Assembly (NCBI RefSeq): GCF_964275005.1
Contig: NC_092697.1
Location: 19,876,138-19,940,137, forward strand
DNA from: Diadema setosum
Taxonomy: Eukaryota > Echinodermata > Echinoidea > Diadematoida > Diadematidae
Direction: 5' to 3'
DNA length: 64,000 nucleotides
Part shown: piece after piece, positions 10,267 through 19,319 of the stretch
Layout: every line of letters starts with the position of its first letter
Position numbering within the stretch: the first letter of the stretch is position 1
The notes under the pieces: model-generated
Database searches by the model: none
What the model was told of the DNA's origin: nothing
The model's input: the letters and a program-made list of their open reading frames with translations, nothing else
Program-made: the position numbers and the translations under genes

Positions 10267-11595
10267 TCAACCTCCAAAATCTACGATAACGTTGCGGTTT
10301 CTGTCTATTTCTATCACGCTTTCGTATTCTGCATAGACCATTACATTTACAGTTTCCGGTAGTGCTGTAGCAATTTGCATCTCTAGTCGGACGTTGCCAT
10401 GTTTATGCAAGTTGAAGCAATCTCCCGTAGAAAGATCCGGTGTCATGTCAAACGCATACAGCGTGTAACCCTTGTTGTAATCGGTGCGGGTAATTTGATT
10501 TCCCTTGTCTTGGAACATGGAATTGATGCCCGAAATGAGTGTCTGGTATGCCAGGATGTAGTTTGAGTCACGTCCCGAAAAGTTTGGACGGACAGGTTTC
10601 CAAGGTATTTGCTCCGAGTCTGCGTACAAGGCCAGAAAGTTCAGATCGTAATGATGAAAGTTGAAAGGATTTTTGGTGTAGTCCCCGTTGAAAGTCGTGT
10701 TACTGACGCAGCCAATCACCAGTCGTTTTGGCAACTGCCCAAGTATGAGGCTTTCTCTGGTGAAAGACAAGTTCCCTCTTGGTATCGAAAATGTTTTGAC
10801 CTCAGCACGTCGGATGGGGTATTTAGCCGTTTGCGTTTCCAATGTCTTGGCATGGAGGAGGGCTGCCTCAGGGCTTAGTTTAACTCTTCTCACATGCAGC
10901 GATGCACTGGTGATGAGAACTTTGTAATTGTCATTCTCGGCGGCTGACATAAGACTGAAGCTGTTTTTGTTGCGATCGAGTTTAAGTTTAATGTCCACAC
11001 CACCGAGGAGTAGCCTGTCTTGAAAGACCATGTCCAGATGGAGGACACCCACCATGTCCACGGTCTTGCTTTCTTGTATAAAACGATGCCTTTCCTTCAG
11101 ACCCTGGTTACCACCATCCGTGCGCAGGGGGTTCCCATCATCCATGTGACCGGGCGTGTCTTTGTAAAAGAGAGCGGAGGTGAGCTGAGATTCTTTGGCT
11201 TGGGGCCCGTAGGTAAGCAGCGTTTCAAGGGCAGCTCTGTAAGCGTAAGTGTTGGTTGACGGGGTAACGAGTCTGTCGTTCAGCGTCAAGTCCACGTCGC
11301 TAAACAGGGAGTGCAAGAACATGTTGGTAGGCCCAACTTGAGCATCTTGAGCCAAAGGGGTGCCATCACCATTGACTTCTTTTGCCTGTACATGGAGTAA
11401 ACTTTGCGAGAGGTCAGTGTATTCCTCCGTCGACCCTTGGAGATGGAACTGGATTGGCGTTGCATCCGATATGTTTGTTAGGGGGAAAAATTGCACCCAT
11501 TTCCCCTTCTCCACCGTCGTCTGGGTCGGTGGGATGCTGAATAAGTCAATTTCTGACTTTGAGCATTCACACGACATGTGATGTATTCTCTCCAT
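10267..11595 (-). CDS. Major capsid protein (double jelly roll)
   Basis: An intact 442-residue frame from ATG 11595 to stop at 10267. This is the hexon-like protein that builds the icosahedral shell as trimers. Recognition rests on the N-terminal SEIDLFSIPPTQT and EKGKWVQFFP stretch, the mid FLHSLFSDVDLTLNDRLV segment (a region typical of Maverick capsid proteins), and the C-terminal PFNFHHYDLNFLALYADSEQIP block. A second in-frame ATG follows six codons later and could be the real start. It is the best-preserved gene of the element: no stop or frameshift in 1.3 kb. It sits between the small basic protein gene (33 bp upstream) and the protease gene downstream, the usual Maverick morphogenesis cluster. 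Confidence 0.92.
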   Translation of the reverse strand: MERIHHMSCECSKSEIDLFSIPPTQTTVEKGKWVQFFPLTNISDATPIQFHLQGSTEEYTDLSQSLLHVQAKEVNGDGTPLAQDAQVGPTNMFLHSLFSDVDLTLNDRLVTPSTNTYAYRAALETLLTYGPQAKESQLTSALFYKDTPGHMDDGNPLRTDGGNQGLKERHRFIQESKTVDMVGVLHLDMVFQDRLLLGGVDIKLKLDRNKNSFSLMSAAENDNYKVLITSASLHVRRVKLSPEAALLHAKTLETQTAKYPIRRAEVKTFSIPRGNLSFTRESLILGQLPKRLVIGCVSNTTFNGDYTKNPFNFHHYDLNFLALYADSEQIPWKPVRPNFSGRDSNYILAYQTLISGINSMFQDKGNQITRTDYNKGYTLYAFDMTPDLSTGDCFNLHKHGNVRLEMQIATALPETVNVMVYAEYESVIEIDRNRNVIVDFGG

Positions 11596-11628
11596 CTTTA
11601 AGTTGGGTGGTAGGATGGGGAGGGAGAT

Positions 11629-11979
11629 CTAGCGGTCAAAGATGTCTGAAGTTCTTCTCCTTCTCTTAGCTGGCAGCGAACTGACGCTCCCTTTTACCCT
11701 TTTTTTTACCCGGCCGCCCGTCGTCTTGGAAGCGAAATCCCGACCCAACTTTTTTAGGTTGGATATAGTGGCGGATGCGATTGTCTGTCCATTTGCGACG
11801 TCACGCATTACATTTACCCCTGTCTGCAATGCTTTCTTCCCCAGTAATTTCCCCCCTGATTTTACAATAGGGATAGCTGATCGAAGAAGCCCTTTTAACA
11901 TACTGCCCAATCCATAGCCCCTTTGCATTCGAGTTCCACGGCAGATGGGCAAACCTCCTCCTCCTCCTCTGTACTCCAT
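11629..11979 (-). CDS. Small basic Gly-rich virion-type protein
   Basis: An intact 116-residue frame from ATG 11979. It shows a Gly-rich N-terminus, then a QRGYGLGSMLKGLLR segment (about residues 19 to 33), a hydrophobic/basic helix with KSGGKLLGKKALQ, and a strongly basic C-terminus including PAKRRRR that looks like a nuclear-localisation or DNA-binding tail. A small protein with the QRGxGLG motif beside the capsid genes is a repeated feature of metazoan Mavericks and adintoviruses. A core or DNA-condensing role like adenovirus core proteins is inferred from charge and position. It begins 15 bp after the end of the minor capsid gene and ends 33 bp before the major capsid start. Confidence 0.72.
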   Translation of the reverse strand: MEYRGGGGGLPICRGTRMQRGYGLGSMLKGLLRSAIPIVKSGGKLLGKKALQTGVNVMRDVANGQTIASATISNLKKLGRDFASKTTGGRVKKRVKGSVSSLPAKRRRRTSDIFDR

Positions 11980-11994
11980 AATACAGTGTGAAAA

Positions 11995-12755
11995 TCACAG
12001 GTTAAAGGGATGTATCCGTACAGAACGAAAATGTAATTTCAGGACCACCTTCCCGCATTGAAATGGCACTTTGTCCCCAACGTCACTCCTTATATCTATG
12101 TGTATGGTGTCGATGCATTTACTCTTCACAGGGAGGTAGTGGGGCATTTGGTAAGATCGGTCGACGACCTCTCCAGCTCGTTTATGGTCCACCGCTACAA
12201 TCCTCAACAGAGGGGCGCTGATGTCCCCTACTCTCTGGTTTTCGATAATGTCGGTGTAAACGTACAAGGCGAATTATCCACCATTAATGTCGGGAAGAAA
12301 TTTGGCTTCCTCACTGGAGTAAAGGGTTCCTTCCGGAAACCCAAACAATTGACCCAGACCCTCGCTCAGTAAACGCCGCTGTTGGGTTGTATCGTGGCTC
12401 TGACTTTGTGCGTTGCTGGATTGACGTTAAAACGCGCTTTGTCTCGCATATTGGGTGGCAGAGATTCATTGAATGCCATACATATGCTCTGCGTATCTCT
12501 GTAATGGCCTTCAGGAATACGACCTATCGTGATGACCTGGTCCCCCAGTGAAATGCTGTATTGTTGCTGTAAGTTGACGTTTGACCATGAATGTGGATAG
12601 ATGATATCGACCAATGCCACTTCATATTCCCCGCGTATAACTAGAGGGGTTGCCAATTTTGTCGTAAAACTGGTCAACGCGTTGTGAGGAAAGTAATCCA
12701 TGGAGCTGTTCCTCGTGATCGGTAGGGTGATGTAAACTTGGTCTTCACTGTCCAT
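11995..12755 (-). pseudogene. Minor capsid (penton-like) protein, broken
   Basis: It starts at ATG 12755 with a short acidic N-terminus (MDSEDQVYITLP) and continues with YFPHNALTSFTTKL and EVALVDIIYPHSW, typical of the Maverick minor capsid protein, which forms the vertex in related viruses. Reading is open to 12366, then a frameshift near 12370 is needed. In the new frame an in-frame TAA lies at 12274 to 12276, just before the VYTDIIENQRVGD block, and the frame continues to the stop at 11995. Total length, about 250 codons, matches the family. An overlapping plus-strand frame at 12058 to 12372 is a shadow. Confidence 0.82.
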
Positions 12756-12760
12756 GATTG

Positions 12761-13285
12761 CTAGTTAAAATAGGGATGTAACTGCCCGTGGTATGACTGT
12801 TGAATATTATCTACCCAAAGGTTAAAGGATGGTGGGTAACCCAAGAATTTGACAAAGTATTCTTTTTTACCTTTGCGGGTTCTACTCTTTAATATTTTCT
12901 CAACTCTAAATGGCCCCTCTTTGTCTTTCTTCACCCTTTGCAACTCTGGCTCATAAAACGTGCCTGTTACTTTCTCCCCAAGATCATCCTCCAAATTATA
13001 CACGGGTACGTCGCGCATCTTTTTTTTTTTTTTTTCGTGACATTGAATACCTCTCTTGTCCAATTCGGACGATACCCTTTCTCAAAAATTTGCTTGGCTC
13101 TACTGATGCGAACGCGATCTCCCGCTTTATATCGTGGTTTCTTAATCGTCTTCTCGCGACTTTTTTTTTTACTGTACAAAGTTTTTCAAACGTCCCCTTC
13201 ATTGTCTTTTGTCACGAGTATGGGTTTGGTTTGGATGGATCGGTGGAATAAGTGATTGTAAGCTCTCACAAAACTGGGTAGGCAA
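12761..13285 (-). pseudogene. Retroviral-type integrase, C-terminal remnant with chromodomain
   Basis: Only the C-terminal part survives. From the right: a tail with AYNHLFHRSI (about 13250), then a DNA-binding SH3-like stretch with DRVRISRAKQIFEKGYRPNW (about 13045 to 13125), then a chromodomain-like segment with FRVEKIL and YFVKFLGYPPSFNLW (about 12800 to 12905). Breaks: in-frame TGA at 13186 to 13188 and a frameshift in a long A run (plus-strand T run at about 13020 to 13036). The zinc-binding N-terminus and the DDE catalytic core are absent: immediately upstream is a CA/CG microsatellite, then unrelated sequence. The element cannot encode its own integration activity. Confidence 0.85.
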
Positions 13286-13410
13286 CATCCACAATCACAC
13301 ACGCATGTACACACACACGCGCGCGCGCAAACACACACACAGACACACACGCATTATCACGCACACACGAACATATAATATGTAGATATATTATATATAT
13401 ATATATATAT
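13286..13410. repeat. CA/CG/TA microsatellite cluster
   Basis: Purine-pyrimidine alternating runs include CACACACGCGCGCGCG near 13310 to 13330 and a TA run at about 13388 to 13412. It occupies the place where the integrase catalytic core should be. The following 13411 to 13676 is AT-rich and holds nothing recognisable. Confidence 0.85.
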
Positions 13411-13676
13411 ACATATATTCATTCACATTAACCGTCATCACTATCACTAATCAATTCTCAGACATCCGCGGGAATTATCAATACGCATGCTCTTACGCAA
13501 AAAAAAAAATCAGACAGTATAAGCTTACATTTCACTCCAACATAATTTAATTCAATTCTGTAGCATTCGGAAGAAAAAAAAATGACAATTTCATTTCAAA
13601 ATTTTGAGGCACTGATGTAGAATGTGTGACAGAGTAATAAAATTATTGCAAGGGGGGGGGGATAAATTGTCCGTTA

Positions 13677-14234
13677 TTATCGCTCCAAAAGTTTCCGTTT
13701 GAGGTGATTTAGTACTCTGTTCTCTTTCATGTTGAAGTGGAAGAACTCAACCGCTTCTCCCACAGCTAAGTCTTGCTCGACATCGAACATTTCCTCTACT
13801 TTGTACACAGCGTCGAAGAAAGAGAGGAAATCTTGCTCTTTCATATTGTCAACCGCTCTCTGAAAGTATCTGTTCACTTTCTCCTCCCATGGCAACAGCA
13901 GGCACTCCGGATGGTCCATCTGGCCTCCGTACTCCATGATACACCCTATGCAGTTCTCCACAGCAAGGTTGTGCATATTGAACGACAGTGCCCGCACTGT
14001 CATCAAGATGGGAGCATCGGGGAGTGAGGCGCTGATGTCATCCTCCTTGTCCTGCGCACGTTCATCCAACTCCCCATCCTCGATGTTGATGATAGGCAGC
14101 TCTCCCTCCTCCATTTCCCCATCCTCAATGACGATAACTTCTTGCTGCTGCTGCTGCTGCTGTTGTTGTTGCTCTGCATCACCCTCGTCGTAATTGAGGG
14201 TCTTCCTCACAGGGTCCAGTTCGATGCGGGTCAA
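13677..14234 (-). CDS. Acidic polyQ protein with Cys/His cluster, function unknown
   Basis: An open frame of about 185 codons with no good ATG at its start; it stays open upstream to about 14305. It begins with a short basic region, then a run of about ten Gln (CAG/CAA codons, plus-strand 14142 to 14172), an acidic stretch (EDGEMEEGELP and a repeat of IEDGEL), then a folded-looking C-terminal half. That half has C-x2-C-x9-H-x2-C (about 13905 to 13955), a possible zinc site, followed by LPWEEKVNRYFQ and amphipathic helices. The lack of an ATG and the acceptor-like CCTCTAG at about 14265 suggest it could be a downstream exon of the PC4-like gene, with which it shares orientation and near-contact. 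An internal ATG at MEEGELP is the alternative start. I do not recognise the family with confidence. Confidence 0.6.
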   Translation of the reverse strand: MTRIELDPVRKTLNYDEGDAEQQQQQQQQQQEVIVIEDGEMEEGELPIINIEDGELDERAQDKEDDISASLPDAPILMTVRALSFNMHNLAVENCIGCIMEYGGQMDHPECLLLPWEEKVNRYFQRAVDNMKEQDFLSFFDAVYKVEEMFDVEQDLAVGEAVEFFHFNMKENRVLNHLKRKLLER

Positions 14235-14262
14235 CCGACGCGGTCCGTCCGACGGAGAGGGG

Positions 14263-15134
14263 CTAGAGGTGGTATAGAGACGGCAGGGTGAGTGTCAAAT
14301 AGTCATTCCCCCCTCCCCAAACTGTTCTTGAAACACCCCTCCCTAACGGGTAGCATTTCCTTGGACATCTATCTTTCACCCGCACAGCATCGCTGATCCC
14401 CTTCAGAGATCTGCTTAATTTCCACCATTGATCAGCGGTTAGATTGATCCCCCTGATACCGGGTAACATCCTATTGTCCTTTCTGTCCTTGTTTTTGTAG
14501 TATTCACGTATGGCAACGTACGTTACTCCTCTGTACGTTTTAACCACCGCAAAACGATTCTTACCCAAATGGAAAGGTTTTGAACCCGATTCGAATTCAC
14601 ACAAATCCAAAGTCTCTTCATGACTATAATGACACCCTGCCTCTTCTTGCACCTTTAACCTCTTGCCTTTACTCTCGAAGGTTACATCTTGCACATATCA
14701 AAGATTGAAAAAAAAAATTGAAAAGAAATTATATTTAACGTAATTAAAACAAAAATTGTTTCAACAAAAACAAAAAGCAAATCTATGATATATGCCACAT
14801 GCCTTTGTTTCATTTTTTTCTTTTTCTTAATTTTGTCCGCTTCATGCTTTTTTTTTCTTTTTTTTTTCTAAGTGATAAAGAATCAATACTTGTAACGACA
14901 CACACAAAGATAATAATATAAGAGATTCATTGTACATACCTTCAATGCCAAGAAGTTCTCTGGTAAAGAAGTAGGCGGTGATGGACTCTCCGCGACACGT
15001 TTAGGCCTATAGCTGATGGGCCTACTAGCGGAAACAAAGTCGTCCTTAGGAATTCTCCTCACACACGGTGTATTCAGTGGTGTCGACATGGTTGCAAGAT
15101 CAAATTCCGAAGATGGTGATGATGTTGCCATCAT
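14263..15134 (-). CDS. PC4/SUB1-like transcription coactivator-type protein, spliced
   Basis: Exon 1 runs from ATG 15134 to 14940 and encodes about 65 Ser/Pro-rich residues. A donor GTATGT follows. The acceptor that keeps the frame is at 14674 to 14675 (TTCGAG), giving a 266-bp intron; a nearer AG would give an immediate stop. Exon 2 (14673 to 14263) encodes the domain: FHLGKNRFAVVKTYRG then VAIREYYKN, GIRGINLTADQWWKLSRSL and ISDAV. That order (beta strands, IREYY, GxxLTxxQW, helix) is the signature of the PC4/SUB1 single-stranded-DNA-binding fold. Host PC4 binds ssDNA and assists RNA polymerase II; here a role in element transcription or replication is inferred. It lies directly behind the right-TIR promoter, the place for an early gene. 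The tail after the domain is low-complexity and may be replaced by splicing to the acidic exon. Confidence 0.75.
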
Positions 15135-15221
15135 GTTTCCAATTCGTAGGAACGCTGGAGTAAGCTAGCACTAGTCAATTGCGCAAGTGGCTATGATGAA
15201 ATAAGAGGCCAAACGCGTCGA

Positions 15222-15330
15222 ACTTTATACCAAGTCACGCATGCGCCATCCCCCCAACCCCCCTCCTCCTCTCCACCAATCAGAATCACGTAACATTCCG
15301 ACATTTTCTCCATCCTCTTTTTCTCATTGG
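15222..15330 (-). promoter_or_regulatory. Putative promoter of leftward PC4-like gene
   Basis: Read on the minus strand, CCAAT (15326 to 15330) and ATTGG (15276 to 15280) are followed by TATAAAG at about 15223 to 15229, roughly 90 bp upstream of the ATG at 15134. The two CCAAT-type boxes are shared with the left TIR; the TATA box lies in unique sequence just inside it. Confidence 0.5.
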
Positions 15331-15890
15331 TCGAAAAGTACACACACACACACACACACACGCTTACATATACACACTCTATTGTATACCCGTTCCATTG
15401 CATCATCATCATCATCATTTTTTTTTCTATCTAAGACAATGACACAGACTTGCGAATCATAATATCCCCGGAGATTCATTGATTACCTCTTCCATTGTTT
15501 TTTTTTTTTTTTTTTTTTTGCTAAAAGGAATCATTCATTTACTCATTCACATTTTTGTTGGTATTCACCTCTCTTGTTTTTTTTTCTTTCACTCCTCCAC
15601 AAACAAACTCTTGAAGATGCACTAATTACCCCCTTCCATCATATACATGAAGATGCGCTAATTACCCCCTCTTCCAAAACATATACTGGAAGATGCACTA
15701 ATTACCCCTCTTCCAGTGTATGCAGTATACCAGAAATCACACTTGCCTTTGCTTTTTTTTTTTCCGGTGTATGCAGTACTATGGCGGATATCACACTTGC
15801 CTTTGCTTTTTTCCGGTGTATGCAGTATGGCGGATATCACACTTGCCTTTGCTTTTTCCGGTGTATGCAGTATGCCGGAAGTCACACATG
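15265..15890. repeat. Right terminal inverted repeat of the Maverick
   Basis: This is the inverted counterpart of 1 to 580, with the same order of CCAAT box, CA microsatellite (15341 to 15360) and subterminal tandem repeats. It extends about 55 bp beyond the point that pairs with window base 1. The exact outer end near 15890 to 15920 is not certain because the left partner is cut off. Confidence 0.9.
15613..15890. repeat. Subterminal tandem repeats in right TIR
   Basis: Type B copies (GAAGATGCACTAATTACC) start near 15613, 15649 and 15689. Type A copies (GTGTATGCAGTA followed by TCACACTTGCCTTTGC) start near 15715, 15766, 15815 and 15860. Type A is outermost and type B inside, mirroring the left end. 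Confidence 0.85.
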
Positions 15891-15899
15891 CCTTGCTAT

Positions 15900-16055
15900 A
15901 CAGGCTTTACTCTCTTCTTAAAACATCCGAGTCAGAACTGACCCGGAACTGGGTCCGTTGGGGTCACACACCGTTCCGGGTCAGAAATAACAAGGAATGG
16001 GGTCAAATATGACCCATTCAGAGTCATGAATTGGGTCAGGGTGACCCTATTCAGG
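15900..16055. repeat. Cluster of GGGTCA/TGACCC words
   Basis: About nine copies of GGGTC(A) or its complement occur in 155 bp, including the palindromic pairs GGTCAAATATGACC and GGTCAGGGTGACC. It lies between the Maverick right end and the start of an inverted repeat at about 16054. It could be the end of another transposon or a solitary motif cluster. Confidence 0.6.
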
Positions 16056-16250
16056 GTCGAAATTGCCAATTGTGTCACTTGAGCAAAGACTATTAGTGTA
16101 CTTGGCTGGTTTTGTACGCATGCGCTTGGACTTCTTATTGTACTACTGTACTGCTGTACAATATGTACACATATACCAGTGGCATGGTCGTCTGCTAACA
16201 CAGAATCAGATTCGAATGTGAATGGCACGCCCTTCAAACAACGGGTTTGT
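16054..16250 (+). repeat. Repeat inverted relative to 26105-26300
   Basis: This roughly 200-bp stretch matches the reverse complement of 26105 to 26300 with moderate divergence. Shared landmarks are TCGAAATTGCCAATTGTG, ACTTGAGCAAAGACTAT, GCATGGTCGTCTGCTAA and GGCACGCC. Both copies are followed internally by a GT/CA microsatellite. A partial third copy (CTTCGAATCTGATTCTGTGT) lies at about 25653. Confidence 0.8.
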
Positions 16251-16316
16251 GTGTAGGTGTGTGTGTGTGTGTGTGCGTATGTGTGTGTATGTGTGCGCGC
16301 GTGTGTGTGTGTGTGT
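16251..16316. repeat. GT microsatellite
   Basis: An interrupted (GT)n run with GCGC and TATG interruptions. It ends at TTTAAAAAAG. Confidence 0.95.
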
Positions 16317-17140
16317 TTAAAAAAGAAGGTGATTCAGCAGCAGAAGTGTAAGGCAGATATGGATTGGCTTGTTAGTTACTAAGTAATCAGAAAGCCTTTG
16401 TGAGATATTCATGCAGAATTCTATGTCAAGTAATACGCTACGCATGGTATGATTTGTATATATAGGCCTATATTGTACTGTGTGTAAGAAAAATATGATT
16501 TAGAAGCACAAGAGATAAGAATTCAGCTGCTTATTTTTGATCAAATTAATTTCATTGTAAACATGGGCCTGATATCGATGAAATTCTAATGAAGAATATC
16601 ATTAAAAAAAAATATTTTTGGTGTATTATTCTGTTCGCACTGCAAGTATACACTCAACAGTAACACGTTCCCATTAATCGAAGTTTCAGAGGAAAATGAG
16701 AAGTGAGGACGAAAGTCGTACATGACAAACTGGAGCTTTATTCAAAGACGTTTCACATGAGCAAGCCATTTAGCAAGTATATCATTTTACAAAACTCAGC
16801 ACTCGGTATATCGTGTACAACATAAGCAGGGAGGTGACTCACCTTGCTGGTATATTAGCAGGGAGGTGAGACTAAAATTCTCTCACCTCCCTGGTACACG
16901 GGAGGGTGCCTTTTTCAATCAAAGTTACAAATCACTGGTCACTTTCACTGACAGCGATCGCTTGTGTTCAGATTATTTATGGACTGCCTTACGCGGCAGC
17001 CTCAAAAGTGGAGTGAGCGTCAGGTGGTGTCCGTTGACAAGCCACGAATGTTTTTTTTTTTTTTTTTTTTTTTTTTTGGGGGGGGAGGGGTAGGATAATA
17101 GTGCTGCTTGATATAATGATGTGTACATAGGCCGTGAGGT
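16317..17140. other. No gene seen; short inverted repeat and poly(T)-poly(G)
   Basis: The only structure is GCAGGGAGGTGA, present twice directly (about 16827 and 16858) and once inverted (TCACCTCCCTGG, about 16884), plus a T run at about 17050 to 17077 followed by a G-rich tract. No coding frame resembles a known protein. Confidence 0.5.
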
Positions 17141-17700
17141 AAAAGGAATTTCATTTCAATTCAATTCAATTCGATTTTATTGTCCGTTTCTGGAAATTTG
17201 TTTTGTTAGCATGCATACAAGTTACATCGATACATACAATATACAGAGCACACGTTTAACATGGATACATAGACATGATAAACACACAAGAGATATACAG
17301 CAATACAATGTCAATGTCATTGTCAGAAATATATAACATTAAAGAAATATTAATCTGTATAAATCAACGTTGTATTGGGTGTGGTGTGCATTAACATACA
17401 CAAGTGTGTAAATATGTATCAGATTTATAATAACTATATAAAACTTTTAAACAATATAAATTAATACATCTTTACGTCTAAATAAGTGATTGTATATATA
17501 AAAATCTCGAAGGCTATTTTCGTGCGTGTGTGTGCGTGTATATGTGTATACGTGTGTGAACGTACAAAAATGTAAGTCTATGTTTTCTGACAAAACCGTA
17601 AAAATTACATCCATACGATTGTTCTTTTGTTTTTGTTTTACAACACCTGAGATAGTGTATGATATAGTAATTTGCTAGACAACTGTTAGGATGGCGTTAA
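17141..17700 (-). mobile_element. Possible LINE 3' end relic
   Basis: The left edge has CATTTCAATTCAATTCAATT followed by GATTTTATTGTCCG. That is the kind of short-repeat tail seen, in reverse, at 3' ends of CR1/L2-like LINEs (compare the GAAATGAAAT tail of the LINE at 33262). No reverse-transcriptase sequence is present, so the call is weak. Confidence 0.3.
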
Positions 17701-17930
17701 CAGCTGTCTGTGAAGGGTTAGTGTATAGGATCGCATTTGTATAACATAAAAAAATCTACGGTTTGAAGATGTTAAAAGCAATGACAGTATTCAGTGAAAC
17801 ATTGTGCCAACATCCATGTGACGTTTACATGAATGGTTAGTCCAGCGTGGCACGACATAACTACGTGCATGTATAAGGTTGAGCCAACATTGGTTCGAAA
17901 CCAAGATGTTGACTCCACTAGGAATTAATC

Positions 17931-18215
17931 GGGTGCTGTTCGTTGTATATTCCGAAGGTTCGATATTCCGAAGGTTCGTTATTCCAAAGATTCGTTAATC
18001 CGAAACACACAAATTCCCAATACCTAGAGGTTCGTTAATCCGAAAATGAAAAAGGGTTCGTTAATCCGAACATTTGTGGCGTTATTCCGAAAGTTCGTTA
18101 TTCCGAAGATTTGTGAATCCGAAAATGAAATTCGGAAAAACGAACTTTCGGAATAACGAATCTTCGTATTGAAGAGCCTTCGGAATTACGAACCTTCGGA
18201 ATAACGAGCTGTAAC
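17931..18215. repeat. ATTCCGAA/TTCG short-repeat patch with inverted halves
   Basis: About ten units of a degenerate 16 to 18-bp word (TTATTCCGAAGGTTCG and variants with TTAATCCGAA) run in one direction to about 18120. They are followed by the reverse complement (ACGAACTTTCGGAATAACGAA and similar) to 18210, so the patch can fold on itself. Confidence 0.85.
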
Positions 18216-19319
18216 CAATTAATCACCTACACAGTGTTCAAAAATTCATTCTGCCCCCCTCCCCCGCAGAAAAGTGGTGTTTTAATGCACTCGTCACTTA
18301 ATTTATGAAGAGTATTTTGATAATTTTCTCCTTCGTAGGCATTTGTAAAGATATCATTGAGAAATTTATTTGAAATGTATTTTCCATGATGTTGTGATGA
18401 AGTAATAGAACTGATGTCACAGAGGTTATTTGTAAAATATTTGGAGTGATTACTAAAGAGGATGAATTTAAAATGGAAAACAAACATGTATTTTAAAGGT
18501 CCTGTTTACCTTGAGAACAGTGATTTGAATAATGTTCAAGATATCACTTTTGATGCATGTGTAGGTCATTCCACATCCCACCATATAAAACGTTTTCAAT
18601 AAAGCATGAAATATAAGGAGATATCACTATTTTTCTCACTAAACCATAACTGTAGACGGTTTAATCTGGAAACATTTTTATTATAACTATTGTACACATT
18701 TTGTATATCTGAAAATACATAACATCAATGATAATGGTTCAAATATTCACATTGGTTGTTTCTATCCCTAACGCACATTTAAGAACTATTTTGAAGCACC
18801 AGTGCTGGGTTTTTGTTTCATATGCAAATGGTAAATGATGCCTTTACGTAAGAATATGAAATTTTGCATACATGTACTTTCTTTTCTATTCTCTTGTATA
18901 GGAAGTCGCTGGAAACGTCATAGATTGCCTGATTTTCCTGATCGATTATAATTTGTTGAAAATTAGAATGATACCTTTCTTAAGAAAGTTTTCCTCAATC
19001 TTTAACCAATAATATTTTCTTATTTGCCAAGGGTTTTTTTCTTTTTTTTTTTAAAGAAGTTATCTTTAGTTTGGACTTCCCCTTACTTTAGGTTTCAAAT
19101 ACAGACCTGTAAATTCATCTATTTCAACGTTTGACGTTGTATCTCAGATCAGCAAAAGTTGTCGATTTCTACAGCCTGGATGCATTAGGATGCGTGCAGA
19201 AAATGCACAGAAATTGGTTAGGAAAAACATATATCACTAATACTAAAGTAGTCATATGAGCGGTTGAATTGGCAGAAAGGGATGGAACAAACTTTATGAA
19301 CATCCCAGCTAGCAGACGG
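18216..19319. other. No gene or clear repeat seen
   Basis: AT-rich sequence with short T runs and minor open frames without recognisable domains or codon bias. Nothing supportable. Confidence 0.5.

Larger units (their letters stand above)
1..15890. mobile_element. Maverick/Polinton (adintovirus-like) element, left end cut by window edge
   Basis: The interval carries the hallmark Maverick gene set: protein-primed family B DNA polymerase, FtsK/HerA-type packaging ATPase, adenain-type protease, double-jelly-roll major capsid protein, minor capsid protein and a retroviral-type integrase remnant, between inverted repeats of more than 500 bp. Genes are arranged convergently, rightward from 735 to 8594 and leftward from 15134 to 9654. 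The left repeat begins inside its terminal tandem repeats: base 1 pairs with about base 15835 on the right, so roughly 55 bp or more lies beyond the window. Frameshifts, in-frame stops and lost catalytic residues affect polymerase, protease, minor capsid and integrase, while the major capsid frame is intact. I could not fix the exact right terminus or a target-site duplication because the left end is missing. Confidence 0.93.

Noticed and set aside
12058..12372. Plus-strand open frame of 104 codons
   Set aside because: It is antisense to the minor capsid gene, whose motifs are clear on the minus strand.
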